This document shows, one piece after another, positions 22,856 to 32,270 of a stretch of DNA of 43,666 bases. A program made the position numbers and the translations under genes. This DNA is from an uncultured Bacteroidales bacterium (GTDB taxonomy: Bacteria; Bacteroidota; Bacteroidia; Bacteroidales; Bacteroidaceae), in NCBI GenBank assembly GCA_902783885.1, contig CACZSQ010000103.1, positions 1 through 43,666 of the forward strand, given 5' to 3'. Below the pieces are notes generated by a model that was given only the letters and a program-made list of their open reading frames with translations, ran no database searches and was not told the origin of the DNA. Each line of letters begins with the position of its first letter. Positions within the stretch are counted from its first letter, which is position 1.

Positions 22856-24235
22856 TTAATGAAACATTGAAAACAATCCGCCCTCAGGCTTCTTGAAATA
22901 GTGGTCCAATTCCCTGAAGAGAGCCGTGCGCGAGAACACAACCACGCGGTCACCCGCCTGAATCTGTGTGCTGCCATTGATGAGAATACCCTCCCCGTTG
23001 CGCACTAGTCCGCCAAGAGCTATACCTTTTGGCAACTTCAGTTTCATCACTGGTTCGCGCGTAACCAAAGCCCCCTCTACGACATCGAATTCTGCTACGT
23101 CTGCGTCTGCAATGGTCAGACTCTTCACGCTGGCAACATCAGCGTCGAGGAGCATCTGATATATATGCCCTGCTGCAATTGTCTTTTTATTGATAATTGT
23201 ACCAATATCAAGTTTTTCTGCCATTGTGATGTATTCTGAATTCTCGACCAAGGCAACCGTCTTGCGAACGCCCATCCTCTTGGCCGCCAAACAGGCCAAA
23301 ATGTTCGTTTCGGTCTCGGCTGTAAGTGCGCAGAAAGCCTGCGTCTGGCGGATGCCCTCTTCCTGTAGAAGTTGTGTATCCCGTCCATCGCCGTTAATAA
23401 TCATAGCATTGTCGTTGTCGAGCAATTCTGTGAGTTTGTGGCAGCGTTCCAAATCCTGCTCGATAATCTTAACATCCATAAAGTCGGGCAGCAGGTGGCA
23501 AGTCTGCTCGGCAATGCGACCCCCCCCCATGATCATCACTTTCTTGACATCTGGGTAGCTCTCCTTGCCCACCAGCTGACGGATATTGGGGACATAACGC
23601 TTGGCTGTCATGAAATAGGCGATGTCACCCTGGTTCAATGTGTCGAGACCGCCAGGAATGATTGTGTCCTCATCACGCTTAATGGCTACAATGTGGTAGG
23701 GCGAATCGGGGGGACATAAGTCCTTAAGAGCCTGCCCGAAGAGCGCATGGGCTTCCTCGCGCAGTTTGATGCCAAGAATCACAAGAGCACCGCCGTGTAC
23801 TTCCCACCACTGGCGTACCCAAGAGCGCTGAACACCCTCTACGATTTCCTTGGCCGCCAGCACCTCAGGATAGATGAGTGAACCGATGCCTACGGAGGTG
23901 AAAAACTCACGGTTCTTGGGTTGCAGATACTCACCGTTGTCTATACGGGCCACGGTTTTCTTAGCCCCGAGTGTGCTGGCTAACATACAGCAGGTGAGGT
24001 TGCGGGTCTCTGAGGGGGTTACGGCAATGAACAAGTCGGCCTGCGGGGTGCCAGCCTCTTTGAGACCGTCAATGCTGGTCGGTGAAACAGACAGGGTCAT
24101 CAGATCCAATCCGTCGCTGGCCATGGCCAGTTTCTGCTCGTTCTCGTCGATAAGAACGATGTCATGATTCTCCCTTGTCAGCAGTTCTGCCAGATGACTA
24201 CCGACAGCGCCTGCGCCTGCAATGATGATTTTCAT
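22856..24235 (-). CDS. trkA: Trk potassium uptake regulatory subunit TrkA
   Basis: TrkA is the cytoplasmic NAD(H)-binding subunit that gates TrkH potassium channels. The 459 residues hold two RCK_N/RCK_C repeats. The first Rossmann motif is [16 protein letters not shown] at the start, the second [16 protein letters not shown] in the middle, each followed by a TrkA_C domain (the last ending [12 protein letters not shown]). It overlaps dxs by four bases (ATGA). In related Bacteroidales I would expect trkH next; here a TonB-dependent receptor gene follows and no trkH remnant is visible, so its channel partner is encoded elsewhere. Confidence 0.95.
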   Translation of the reverse strand: MKIIIAGAGAVGSHLAELLTRENHDIVLIDENEQKLAMASDGLDLMTLSVSPTSIDGLKEAGTPQADLFIAVTPSETRNLTCCMLASTLGAKKTVARIDNGEYLQPKNREFFTSVGIGSLIYPEVLAAKEIVEGVQRSWVRQWWEVHGGALVILGIKLREEAHALFGQALKDLCPPDSPYHIVAIKRDEDTIIPGGLDTLNQGDIAYFMTAKRYVPNIRQLVGKESYPDVKKVMIMGGGRIAEQTCHLLPDFMDVKIIEQDLERCHKLTELLDNDNAMIINGDGRDTQLLQEEGIRQTQAFCALTAETETNILACLAAKRMGVRKTVALVENSEYITMAEKLDIGTIINKKTIAAGHIYQMLLDADVASVKSLTIADADVAEFDVVEGALVTREPVMKLKLPKGIALGGLVRNGEGILINGSTQIQAGDRVVVFSRTALFRELDHYFKKPEGGLFSMFH

Positions 24236-26133
24236 ACCAATGCTTTTTTTATACCTTCTACATCAATACCACAGAGATGGTGCAACTCTTTGACAGAGCC
24301 GTGTTCCACGAAGCGGTCGGGCAATCCCAAGCGTGTTACGGAGATGCTGATGCCATGATCGGACAGCCATTCCAACACTGCTGAACCAAGGCCACCCGTG
24401 CGCACACCATCCTCAAGGGTCACAATCTTGCGGAAGCGTGACGCCACCTCGGTGAGCAAACGCTCATCCAATGGCTTGAGGAAACGCATATCATAATGGG
24501 CTATGCTCCGCTCGGGATGTTCAGCTTCCACCTCGCGAATGGCCTGCTGCGCTGCTACGCCCAATGGACCGATGGAAAGCAGCGCCACGTCAGAGCCGTC
24601 CTTCAGCTTACGTCCCTGACCAACAGGAATCGCGTGCATAGGGCACTCCCAGTCAACCTGAGAACCACGACCGCGAGGATAACGGATGACAAAGGGACCA
24701 TTTCCTTCAAGCTGACTGGTGTACATCAGATGACGCAACTCATGCTCGTCCATGGGCGAGGCTATGGTCAGATTGGGAATCGGACGAAGGTAGGCCAGAT
24801 CAAAGGCACCGTGATGAGTGGGGCCATCCTCGCCTACGAGGCCTGCACGGTCGAGGCAGAGAACGACCTTCAACTTTGAGATGCAAACATCGTGGATGAG
24901 ATTGTCGTAAGCGCGCTGGGCAAAAGAACTGTATATGTTGCAGAAGGGGATGAGCCCATCCTTGGCCATACCTGCTGAGAATGTCACGGCATGCCCCTCA
25001 GCAATGCCTACATCGAAGGCGCGGTCGGGCATAGCTTCCATGAGGATGTTCATCGAGCAGCCCGTAGGCATCGCTGGCGTTACCCCGACAATTTTGTCGT
25101 TAACGCGCGCGAGTTCTAATAAGGTGTTGCCGAAAACGTCTTGAAACTTGGGCGGAAGGCCTGTTTCATCGTGCTTCAGGAGTTCACCAGTCTGAGGGTC
25201 GAACTTGCCCGGAGCGTGCCAAACTGCACCGCCGTGCTCTGCCGGCTCAAAGCCCTTGCCCTTGACTGTGTGAATATGCAGCAGTTTAGGCCCAGACATA
25301 TCCTTGATAATGCGCAATGTCTTCACCAGTTCTATGACATCATGACCGTCGGCAGGTCCGAAATAGCGGATGTCCATACCTTCGAAAACATTCTGCTGGT
25401 GGTTGATGAAGCTCTTGAGCGAGTTGTTGAAGCGCAAGATTCTCTTCTTGCGATTTTCGTTCAGGAAGCCCCAGGAGAACAATTTGCGAGCTGCCTTGTA
25501 GCGCAACTTATTATAGGTGGGGTTGATCTGGAGCTGGTGGAGCAGATGTTTCATTCCTCCGACACTATGGTCGATAGACATATTATTGTCGTTCAGGATG
25601 ATGAGGACATCGTTAGGCGTATTGGCTGCATTGTTCAGTCCTTCGAAAGCGAGGCCACCACTCATGGCACCGTCGCCAATAACGGCAACCACGTGACGAT
25701 TTGCGTCGCCATGGGCCTTGGCTGCAAGAGCCATGCCAAGAGCCGCAGAGATACTGTTAGAGGCATGGCCGCAAGTGAAGCTGTCGTACTCACTCTCCTC
25801 CGGCGACGGGAAAGGCCGCAATCCGTGGAAACGACGGTTTGTAGCAAAAGCCTCGCGGCGACCTGTCAGAATCTTGTGACCGTAAGCTTGATGCCCTACA
25901 TCCCAGACGATACGATCATAGGGCGTGTCAAAAACATAGTGCAGGGCTACAGTAAGCTCCACCACACCAAGGCTCGATGCGAAATGTCCCGGGTTGTCGG
26001 CCAGCTCGCGGATGATGTCTTGGCGCAGTTCACGGCACACCTCGGGCAGCTGTTCCAAAGGAAGCTGGCGCAGATAGGCCGGCACTGGAACGCGTTCCAG
26101 AAGGGGATATTGGTTATCTGTTCTTTCTGCCAT
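24232..26133 (-). CDS. dxs: 1-deoxy-D-xylulose-5-phosphate synthase
   Basis: Dxs condenses pyruvate and glyceraldehyde-3-phosphate to DXP, the entry to non-mevalonate isoprenoid synthesis and a precursor for thiamine and pyridoxal phosphate. The 633 residues contain the [13 protein letters not shown] segment, the thiamine-diphosphate motif [18 protein letters not shown] (153-170), GPADGHDV, the transketolase pyrimidine-binding segment with [18 protein letters not shown], and the C-terminal domain. The ATG at 26133 is about 18 bp after the -7 motif of its promoter. It is co-transcribed with trkA through an ATGA overlap and is divergent from the GSCFA gene across a remarkable palindromic promoter. 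Confidence 0.97.
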   Translation of the reverse strand: MAERTDNQYPLLERVPVPAYLRQLPLEQLPEVCRELRQDIIRELADNPGHFASSLGVVELTVALHYVFDTPYDRIVWDVGHQAYGHKILTGRREAFATNRRFHGLRPFPSPEESEYDSFTCGHASNSISAALGMALAAKAHGDANRHVVAVIGDGAMSGGLAFEGLNNAANTPNDVLIILNDNNMSIDHSVGGMKHLLHQLQINPTYNKLRYKAARKLFSWGFLNENRKKRILRFNNSLKSFINHQQNVFEGMDIRYFGPADGHDVIELVKTLRIIKDMSGPKLLHIHTVKGKGFEPAEHGGAVWHAPGKFDPQTGELLKHDETGLPPKFQDVFGNTLLELARVNDKIVGVTPAMPTGCSMNILMEAMPDRAFDVGIAEGHAVTFSAGMAKDGLIPFCNIYSSFAQRAYDNLIHDVCISKLKVVLCLDRAGLVGEDGPTHHGAFDLAYLRPIPNLTIASPMDEHELRHLMYTSQLEGNGPFVIRYPRGRGSQVDWECPMHAIPVGQGRKLKDGSDVALLSIGPLGVAAQQAIREVEAEHPERSIAHYDMRFLKPLDERLLTEVASRFRKIVTLEDGVRTGGLGSAVLEWLSDHGISISVTRLGLPDRFVEHGSVKELHHLCGIDVEGIKKALV

Positions 26134-26148
26134 TTGATAGAAATTCGC

Positions 26149-26210
26149 TGCAAAGATACATTTAATTTATGATTTCCGTGCTAAAATCACAAATTAAATG
26201 TACCTTTGCA
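26149..26210. promoter_or_regulatory. Palindromic divergent promoter of dxs and the GSCFA gene
   Basis: Arms 26149-26175 and 26184-26210 (27 bp each) are inverted repeats with only two mismatches, around the 8-bp centre CCGTGCTA. Each arm ends in a -7 motif facing outward: TATCTTTG for dxs (minus strand, 26158-26151) and TACCTTTG for the GSCFA gene (26201-26208). The -33 regions of both promoters would fall on the same central bases. No other promoter in the window has this symmetry. Confidence 0.85.
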
Positions 26211-26213
26211 CCT

Positions 26214-27134
26214 ATGAAACTGATAACACCCTTCGAAATAGCCCCGCCTGCACACCCTTTAGGATTGCGCAATCACATGGCCTGCATCGGCTCTTGCTTT
26301 GCTGTGAACATTGGAGCAAGAATGCGTCAAAGCGGCCTGCCCGTGCTCGTGAATCCTTTTGGTGTGCTCTACAATCCCCTGAGCATCCTTCAAGTGCTCA
26401 CACAGGATCCGACCTGCCGTTCACTTTACTTCCAGGACGAAGATCAGCGATGGCACTGCTGGCTGCTTGACTCTCATTTCAATGCCACGACACTGAAAGC
26501 TTGCGAATCGGCCTTCCTGTCGGCACGAGGACGGTTGTTCAGCTGGAATCCTGATGTGCTCATCGTCACTCTTGGGACAAATCATTACTACGAACGAATA
26601 AATTCGAAACTCATCGTAGGGAACTGCCATAAACAACCGACGGCGGAGTTCGCCGAGAAAGCAATGACCCAGGAACAGTGTGTGGCAACTCTGGAAACCA
26701 TTTGCCAACTTTTCCAACGTTCGCGCATTATTTTCACCGTGTCGCCCTACCGCTATTCTAAGTACGGATTCCATGAGAACCAGCTGGCTAAAGCCACACT
26801 GCTCATGGCTATTGATGTCCTTCAGAAGAAATACCCTGAGCAAGTGGATTATTTTCCGGCTTACGAAATACAACTTGACGAGCTGCGTGACTACCGCTTT
26901 TACGGTCCTGACATGTACCATCCCTCACAGCAGGCTATCGACTATATCTGGGAACGATTCTCGAATAGCTTCTTCGACGAGGAAGCACAACGCTTTTTCT
27001 ATGACTATGAGCCCATTCGCAAAGCTTTGGAGCATCGTCCCGACGACCCCGATTCGCCCGCCAGTGTCCGCTTTTTGGAACAGACACGAGACAAACTGAA
27101 TCAAATAACAGCCAAGTATAATCTTGAATATTGA
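26214..27134 (+). CDS. GSCFA-domain protein
   Basis: The 306-residue protein belongs to the GSCFA family, named for the motif seen here as CIGSCFAVN (24-32). Its fold resembles SGNH/GDSL hydrolases, with the Ser of IGSCF as the likely nucleophile and YGPDMYHPSQQAIDYIWERF as the C-terminal block carrying an Asp and a His. Its substrate is unknown. I start it at ATG 26214 (MKLITPFEIAPPAHPLG), because the longer frame would begin inside the palindromic promoter. The -7 motif ends only five bases before this ATG, so the mRNA may be leaderless. The murF-alr fusion starts one base after the stop, so a cell-wall-related role is plausible but unproven. Confidence 0.88.
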   Translation: MKLITPFEIAPPAHPLGLRNHMACIGSCFAVNIGARMRQSGLPVLVNPFGVLYNPLSILQVLTQDPTCRSLYFQDEDQRWHCWLLDSHFNATTLKACESAFLSARGRLFSWNPDVLIVTLGTNHYYERINSKLIVGNCHKQPTAEFAEKAMTQEQCVATLETICQLFQRSRIIFTVSPYRYSKYGFHENQLAKATLLMAIDVLQKKYPEQVDYFPAYEIQLDELRDYRFYGPDMYHPSQQAIDYIWERFSNSFFDEEAQRFFYDYEPIRKALEHRPDDPDSPASVRFLEQTRDKLNQITAKYNLEY

Positions 27135-27135
27135 T

Positions 27136-29559
27136 ATGACCTATAATATTGAAACCATAACCACCCTGATGGGGGCTCATCGCATCGGCACAGCAGACAC
27201 ACATATTGACTGGCTGCTCAATGACAGCCGATCCCTCACGTTTCCTGAGGAGACACTCTTCTTTGCTATCCGAACTCAAAAAAACGATGGTCACCGCTAT
27301 ATATCAGAACTTTACCGTCGCGGAGTACGCAATTTCGTAGTCAGCCAGGCACCTGAAGCACCGGAGGCTGATGCCAATTATCTCATCGTACCTTCACCCA
27401 TGAAAGCCATGCAACGTCTGGCTGAGCGACATCGCGAAGAATTTAACATTCCCGTCATCGGCATTACAGGAAGTAACGGGAAGACCATCGTCAAGGAATG
27501 GCTCTATCAGTTGCTTGCACCCGATTACAACATCACACGTTCACCGCGTTCCTGGAACTCACAAATCGGCGTCCCGCTCTCCGTCTGGCGCCTCACAGAA
27601 CAGACTCAACTTGGTATTTTCGAAGCAGGTATCAGCGAGGCAGGCGAGATGGAAGCTCTGCGCGATATCATACAGCCCACCATTGGAGTGATGACGCATC
27701 TGGGATCAGCCCACGATGAGAACTTTGCCAACCGCGAGGAGAAATGCCACGAGAAACTGCGTCTCTTTCACGACGCTCAAGTGCTCATCTACAACGCTGA
27801 TGACGAAGTAATCAACGCCTGCATTCAAGCCAGCAGTTTCAAAGGACAACTCATAGGATGGCATAAAGCAGACTTCCCCGACGTGCCGTTCATTGATGTC
27901 GCAAGTCAGGAAAACACGATTCACTGTATATGCGTCTGCCGCTATTTGGGCATCTCAGAGGAGATTATCCGCGAACGCATCAGCCACCTGCAGCCTGTGG
28001 CCATGCGCCTTGAGGTGAAAGAGGGACGCAATGCCTGCACACTGATTACCGACACCTGCAACAGCGATCTCGGCTCGCTCGAGATTGCCCTCGATTTTAT
28101 GCACCGACGTCCAGATGCCAGCGGACGCAGGAGGACACTCATTCTCTCTGATATTCAGCAGACGGGACTCACACTCACAGAACTCTACGGCCGAGTAGCG
28201 GAGCTCTGCCTTCAGCACGACACTGATGAATTTATTGGCATCGGCAACGAGATTAGCGCTGGAATGAGTTGCGTAGAGGAGAGCAAGAGGCCTGCAACGA
28301 TGCACCTTTTCGACAACGTTGACAACTTCCTCAAGAGTCAGGTGTTCCAAACCTTAAGACAACGCGTAATCCTCATCAAAGGAGCGCGCGACTTCCACTT
28401 CGAAAAAATTGCCGAAGCACTAGAGCATCGCGTACACGAAACCATTCTCGAAGTGAACCTCTCTGCCGTTGCCGAGAACTTGAACTACTACCGCTCTTTC
28501 ATGCGCCCCGAGACCAAAATGGTTTGCATGGTAAAAGCCTCTGCCTATGGTGCCGGAGCCGTAGAGATTGCCAAAACTTTGCAGGACCACCGCGTGGATT
28601 ATCTGGCGGTTGCCGTAGCCGACGAAGGCGCAGAACTCCGACGGGCAGGCATCACGGCCAATATCATGGTGATGAATCCCGAGTTGAGCTCGTTCCACAC
28701 GCTATTTGAATATCAGTTGGAGCCTGAAGTCTATAGTTTCCGCCTGCTGGAAGCACTAATTCGTGCCGCTGAGCGTGAGGGCATCACCAACTATCCCATT
28801 CACATCAAATTGGACACTGGGATGCACCGTCTCGGATTTGATGCCTGCGCTTCAGAACTACCTGAAATCAGAAGCCTCATAGAACGCCTTCAAATGCAAA
28901 AAGCACTCATACCGCGCTCTGTATTCAGCCATTTCGTAGGCTCTGACAGCGAGGATTTCGATGCATTCTCCACACGACAATGGAAACTCTTTTGCTCCGC
29001 TGCTGACAAACTCCAGAATGCATTCCCCTACCATATCCTTCGCCATATCTGCAACAGCGCAGCCATTCAGCATTTCCCCGAACGCCACTGCGATATGGTT
29101 CGCCTCGGACTCGGGCTCTATGGGGTCAACCCCCTTGACTCTCAGATGTTGGCAACAGGGAGTCCTCTTTGCCCTATTTCCACGCTCAAAACCACAATCC
29201 TGCAGATTCACGATGTTGCAGCCACAGACACCGTCGGATACTCTCGTCGAGGACATCTTACGCGAGACAGCCGTATCGCGGCACTACCCATTGGATATGC
29301 TGATGGGCTGAACCGTCATCTTGGGTGCGGACACGGCTACTGCATCGTCAACGGCAAGAAGGCCCCCTATGTTGGCAATATTTGCATGGATGTTTGTATG
29401 ATAGACGTAACTGATATCGACTGCCAAGAAGGAGACACAGCCGTCATCTTCGGTCCCGAGTTGCCACCCACTGTACTTGCAGAAATCATTGACACAATCC
29501 CCTACGAAATACTCACCTCCGTGTCACCGCGTGTCAAAAGAGTCTATTACGTCGATTAA
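27136..29559 (+). CDS. MurF-like ligase / alanine racemase fusion
   Basis: The 807-residue bifunctional protein joins a MurF-type ligase (about 1-440) to a PLP-dependent alanine racemase (about 445-807). The ligase part has the P-loop GITGSNGKTIVKEW (109-122) and RSWNSQIGVPLSVWRL, but EAGISEAGEMEAL replaces the usual ETG-N-HPGEI of MurF. The racemase part has the PLP Lys467 (MVKASAYGAGAVEIA) and the catalytic Tyr702 (VGYSRRGHL), plus KLDTGMHRLGF and GNICMDVCMIDVT. It would supply D-Ala, and perhaps channel D-Ala-D-Ala to the precursor. I start it at ATG 27136, one base after the GSCFA stop, rather than at TTG 27124. A complete separate murF exists at 5143. Confidence 0.93.
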   Translation: MTYNIETITTLMGAHRIGTADTHIDWLLNDSRSLTFPEETLFFAIRTQKNDGHRYISELYRRGVRNFVVSQAPEAPEADANYLIVPSPMKAMQRLAERHREEFNIPVIGITGSNGKTIVKEWLYQLLAPDYNITRSPRSWNSQIGVPLSVWRLTEQTQLGIFEAGISEAGEMEALRDIIQPTIGVMTHLGSAHDENFANREEKCHEKLRLFHDAQVLIYNADDEVINACIQASSFKGQLIGWHKADFPDVPFIDVASQENTIHCICVCRYLGISEEIIRERISHLQPVAMRLEVKEGRNACTLITDTCNSDLGSLEIALDFMHRRPDASGRRRTLILSDIQQTGLTLTELYGRVAELCLQHDTDEFIGIGNEISAGMSCVEESKRPATMHLFDNVDNFLKSQVFQTLRQRVILIKGARDFHFEKIAEALEHRVHETILEVNLSAVAENLNYYRSFMRPETKMVCMVKASAYGAGAVEIAKTLQDHRVDYLAVAVADEGAELRRAGITANIMVMNPELSSFHTLFEYQLEPEVYSFRLLEALIRAAEREGITNYPIHIKLDTGMHRLGFDACASELPEIRSLIERLQMQKALIPRSVFSHFVGSDSEDFDAFSTRQWKLFCSAADKLQNAFPYHILRHICNSAAIQHFPERHCDMVRLGLGLYGVNPLDSQMLATGSPLCPISTLKTTILQIHDVAATDTVGYSRRGHLTRDSRIAALPIGYADGLNRHLGCGHGYCIVNGKKAPYVGNICMDVCMIDVTDIDCQEGDTAVIFGPELPPTVLAEIIDTIPYEILTSVSPRVKRVYYVD

Positions 29560-29580
29560 TTAAAATATTTTTGCACTTTT

Positions 29581-29612
29581 CTTGGTGGGTAAACACTTTT
29601 TCACTATCTTTG
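29581..29612 (+). promoter_or_regulatory. Promoter of the GldB-like gene (CTTG, 20 bp, TATCTTTG)
   Basis: CTTG at 29581-29584 and TATCTTTG at 29605-29612 have 20-bp spacing. A second possible -7, TATTTTTG, lies at 29566-29573. The leader to the GTG start is about 25 nt. Confidence 0.65.
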
Positions 29613-29640
29613 TCCCGATTTTTAACAAAGATAAAGCATA

Positions 29641-30279
29641 GTGAAGCGTTCGCTACCCTTCCTCATTTTACTTTTAGTGCTCTGTATTTTGGGTACTTGG
29701 ATTGCTGTGGATAAGCCGTGGCAAGGCTCTTATGGCACCGATAAATCCAGCGAACGCGTTGTCATAGACCGCTATGACCGTGTGCTTGACGAGTATGTGT
29801 CTTTAGGCAGCTACAGCGCTCTCCACCGGATGAATACGCAATACCCTATGGAGACGAAGCTACTCATTGAGGACGTACTCGAGATTGGACGCGTGAACGA
29901 GCCTAACGTGGAACAACGACTACGCACTTTTTATCTTGACTCCACTGTGCAGGTCCTGCTGGACGAGGTGCATCGCCAATACAACGATTTGAGCGATCTG
30001 GAAGCTGATTTTGAACGTGCATTCGAGGAGCTGCAGCACGAAGATCCAAACTTCCGCCGGCCTCATGTTTACACTCAGGTCTGCTGTCTAAACCAAAGCA
30101 TTGTTGTAGGCGACACGCTCATCGGGATTAGCCTTGACAAATACTTGGGCACCGATTTTCCTCTTTATCGCGAATACTACACTGATGAGCAACGCTCACA
30201 AATGAACCGAGAAGCAATCGTCAAGGATGCTATAAACGCTTACCTGCAGTATGTCCACTCTCTACCTCATTCCCGTTGA
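29641..30279 (+). CDS. GldB-like envelope protein
   Basis: The 212-residue protein resembles the gliding-motility lipoprotein GldB family, which non-gliding Bacteroidales also carry: VIDRYDRVLDEY, a following Y-P-M-E segment, and the block VVGDTLIGISLDKYLGTDFPLYREY. In flavobacteria GldB works with the gliding/type IX machinery; its role here is unknown. The start is a GTG, with a hydrophobic N-terminus (about 5-23). The only Cys in that segment follows Leu, so a lipobox is poor and a membrane anchor or cleaved signal is more likely. Its last 29 bases overlap the next gene in another frame. Confidence 0.72.
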   Translation: MKRSLPFLILLLVLCILGTWIAVDKPWQGSYGTDKSSERVVIDRYDRVLDEYVSLGSYSALHRMNTQYPMETKLLIEDVLEIGRVNEPNVEQRLRTFYLDSTVQVLLDEVHRQYNDLSDLEADFERAFEELQHEDPNFRRPHVYTQVCCLNQSIVVGDTLIGISLDKYLGTDFPLYREYYTDEQRSQMNREAIVKDAINAYLQYVHSLPHSR

Positions 30280-30955
30280 GCTGGGGGACACGCCCCAGGA
30301 GCGTGTACTGCCCACATATAACCGAGAAGTGATTCTTGGCATCAGGTATTTTATTGTCGAGGAGCTACGCTCTGCACGCCGATTTCTCAAACGTGTTGAA
30401 CGGGATATCAATATCGACGCACTCACCTTTTGCCCCATGGGGAAACATGCGGATGCTTCCCTCTTTTGCCAGTACTTAAAGCCTTTGGAAGCCGGTGAGG
30501 ATATTGGTATTATCTCCGAGGCTGGTTGCCCTGCTGTTGCCGACCCTGGAGCAGACATAGTTGCAATTGCTCAGCGCAAGGGCTTCCGCGTTGTCCCATT
30601 AGTGGGACCCTCCTCTATGATTATGAGCGTGATGGCCTCTGGGTTGAACGGACAGAGCTTCGCCTTCCACGGTTATCTCCCCATAGATCCCTCCGACCGC
30701 GTGAAACGCCTGAAACAATTGGAGACACGAGCCATTCAGGAGCATGAAACTCAGTTGTTCATAGAAACTCCATATCGCAACCAGAAACTCTTTGACACTC
30801 TATGCCAAACGTTGCGTCCTCAGATGCGCCTCTGTGTTGCCGCTGGGATTACCACCTGCGAAGAATGGATTGTCACTCGCACTGTAGCAGATTGGCAACG
30901 CCATACCCTCCCTGACTTGTCCAAGACACCGGCAATTTTCCTTTTCGGGGTTTAA
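30251..30955 (+). CDS. RsmI-like SAM-dependent methyltransferase
   Basis: The 234-residue protein is a tetrapyrrole-methylase-fold enzyme related to RsmI, which 2'-O-methylates C1402 of 16S rRNA. The SAM-binding loop IGIISEAGCPAVADPGADIV and the downstream VPLVGPSSMIMSVMASGLNGQSFAFHGYLP support this, together with FIETPYRNQKLFDTL. It is shorter than typical RsmI, by roughly 40-50 residues, and its N-terminus (MSTLYLIPVELGD) lacks the usual G-N-x-x-D start, so it may be a paralogue with a different target. The ATG lies within the end of the GldB-like gene, and an OmpA-family gene follows after 36 bp. Confidence 0.88.
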   Translation: MSTLYLIPVELGDTPQERVLPTYNREVILGIRYFIVEELRSARRFLKRVERDINIDALTFCPMGKHADASLFCQYLKPLEAGEDIGIISEAGCPAVADPGADIVAIAQRKGFRVVPLVGPSSMIMSVMASGLNGQSFAFHGYLPIDPSDRVKRLKQLETRAIQEHETQLFIETPYRNQKLFDTLCQTLRPQMRLCVAAGITTCEEWIVTRTVADWQRHTLPDLSKTPAIFLFGV

Positions 30956-30991
30956 AAATAAATGTATTCCTATTTAATTTAATCAAAAGAT

Positions 30992-32161
30992 ATGAAACTC
31001 CAAAAACTATTCTTAGCGACAGCCATCATGACTTTAGGCTATGCTACAACAGCAACGGCGCAAAGCGCTAACACTTTGGATTACACCCCCTACCCCTATA
31101 TGTTTATAGGTGTACAGGGCGGCACTCAAACGACATTTACGAAGTTCAATCAGGACAAGACATTCACGCCCACAGGGTCTTTTTCCATTGGAGCCTTCTT
31201 CACTCCGACATTTGGTGTACGCCTGCACACAAATGGTATTTGGAATAAGGCACGAATGCAAGCACCAGGTCTGTCCGACCCTAAATACAAATACAAATAT
31301 TTCACAACAGACCTAGACTTACTGCTTAACCTTTGCACGATGTTCGGAGCAGAGGAATATTATCGAATGAATGTTTATCTAATTGGTGGTGCCGGTTTGA
31401 ACTACACCTGGGATAAGGAAGATTTGAGCACTAAGAGCAAGAGTCAGGCAGATGCATGGGAAGACAAAAACACAAGTATCAATGCCAGATTAGGGGCCAT
31501 GCTTGACTACAATCTTAGCAAACATTGGAGTATTAATCTGGAAGCAAATGCCAATATGCTGGCTCCGCTTGGAAAACGTAGCAACAGCCAATTCCAATCT
31601 AATAATGGTTGGCAGCTGACAGCTCAGTTAGGACTTGCCTATAAATTTGGCCTCAGCAGGAAGGTAAAGACGGCTCCGATTGCTGTCGGCGTCATTGAAG
31701 ATTACAACGATGACCAAAACGCTGCTGCTGCACATGCTCGAATGCTAGCAGAACAAGCTGCGCGCCGCAAGGCTGCTGAAGAAGCTGCAGCACGAGCTGC
31801 AGAGCTGGCTGCAACGCAGCAGCCCAAGGCAATCGCGACAACCCAAAAAGACATCTTCTTCAGTATTGGCAGTGCTGTAATTCGCGAGTCTGAGACAAGC
31901 AAGGTTCAGGATATTATTGACTGGTTGAAGGAGAACCCATCTGCACACGCTACAATTACAGGTCATGCAGATGCTGGCACAGGCAACCCAACCGTTAATG
32001 CCATCCATGCCCAAAACCGTGCCGAGGCCGTAGCAAAAGCCATCACTAATGCTGGCATTGATGCAGCACGCCTCACTATCGAATCCAAGGGCGACACTGT
32101 CATGCCTTATGGCGACAGCGAGAAAAGTCGAGTGGCTATCATAGTAGGGACTGGAGAATAA
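30992..32161 (+). CDS. OmpA-family outer-membrane protein, copy 1
   Basis: The 389-residue protein has a signal peptide (about 1-23, ending ATAQ), a beta-barrel-like domain (about 25-230, alternating aromatic strands such as YPYMFIGVQGGTQTTF and NVYLIGGAGLNYTW), an Ala/Arg/Glu-rich helical linker (about 240-280), and a C-terminal OmpA domain. The peptidoglycan-binding Asp and Arg positions of the family are kept (TGHADAGTGNP and AQNRAEAVAKAI). It should tie the outer membrane to the cell wall. Copy 2 follows 109 bp later with the same architecture, so this is a tandem duplication. No -7 motif was found upstream; it may be read from the GldB-like promoter. Confidence 0.92.
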   Translation: MKLQKLFLATAIMTLGYATTATAQSANTLDYTPYPYMFIGVQGGTQTTFTKFNQDKTFTPTGSFSIGAFFTPTFGVRLHTNGIWNKARMQAPGLSDPKYKYKYFTTDLDLLLNLCTMFGAEEYYRMNVYLIGGAGLNYTWDKEDLSTKSKSQADAWEDKNTSINARLGAMLDYNLSKHWSINLEANANMLAPLGKRSNSQFQSNNGWQLTAQLGLAYKFGLSRKVKTAPIAVGVIEDYNDDQNAAAAHARMLAEQAARRKAAEEAAARAAELAATQQPKAIATTQKDIFFSIGSAVIRESETSKVQDIIDWLKENPSAHATITGHADAGTGNPTVNAIHAQNRAEAVAKAITNAGIDAARLTIESKGDTVMPYGDSEKSRVAIIVGTGE

Positions 32162-32238
32162 GGACAAGCAATCGCCATAAAAATTTATTGCTTAATAATA
32201 TTTAACAATCCCCGCGTAATTGTTTAAAGCATTTTATT

Positions 32239-32246
32239 TACCTTTG
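32239..32246 (+). promoter_or_regulatory. OmpA copy 2 promoter, -7 element TACCTTTG
   Basis: TACCTTTG lies 24 bp before the ATG at 32271. No clear TTTG at 19-20 bp upstream. Copy 1 lacks such a motif, so the two paralogues may be controlled separately. Confidence 0.65.
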
Positions 32247-32270
32247 CCCCTATAAAAGCTAATTAAACAC

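Noticed and set aside
25141-26172. Open frame antisense to dxs (343 codons)
   Set aside because: It is opposite a full-length Dxs with all motifs, and it runs into the dxs promoter. No family features.
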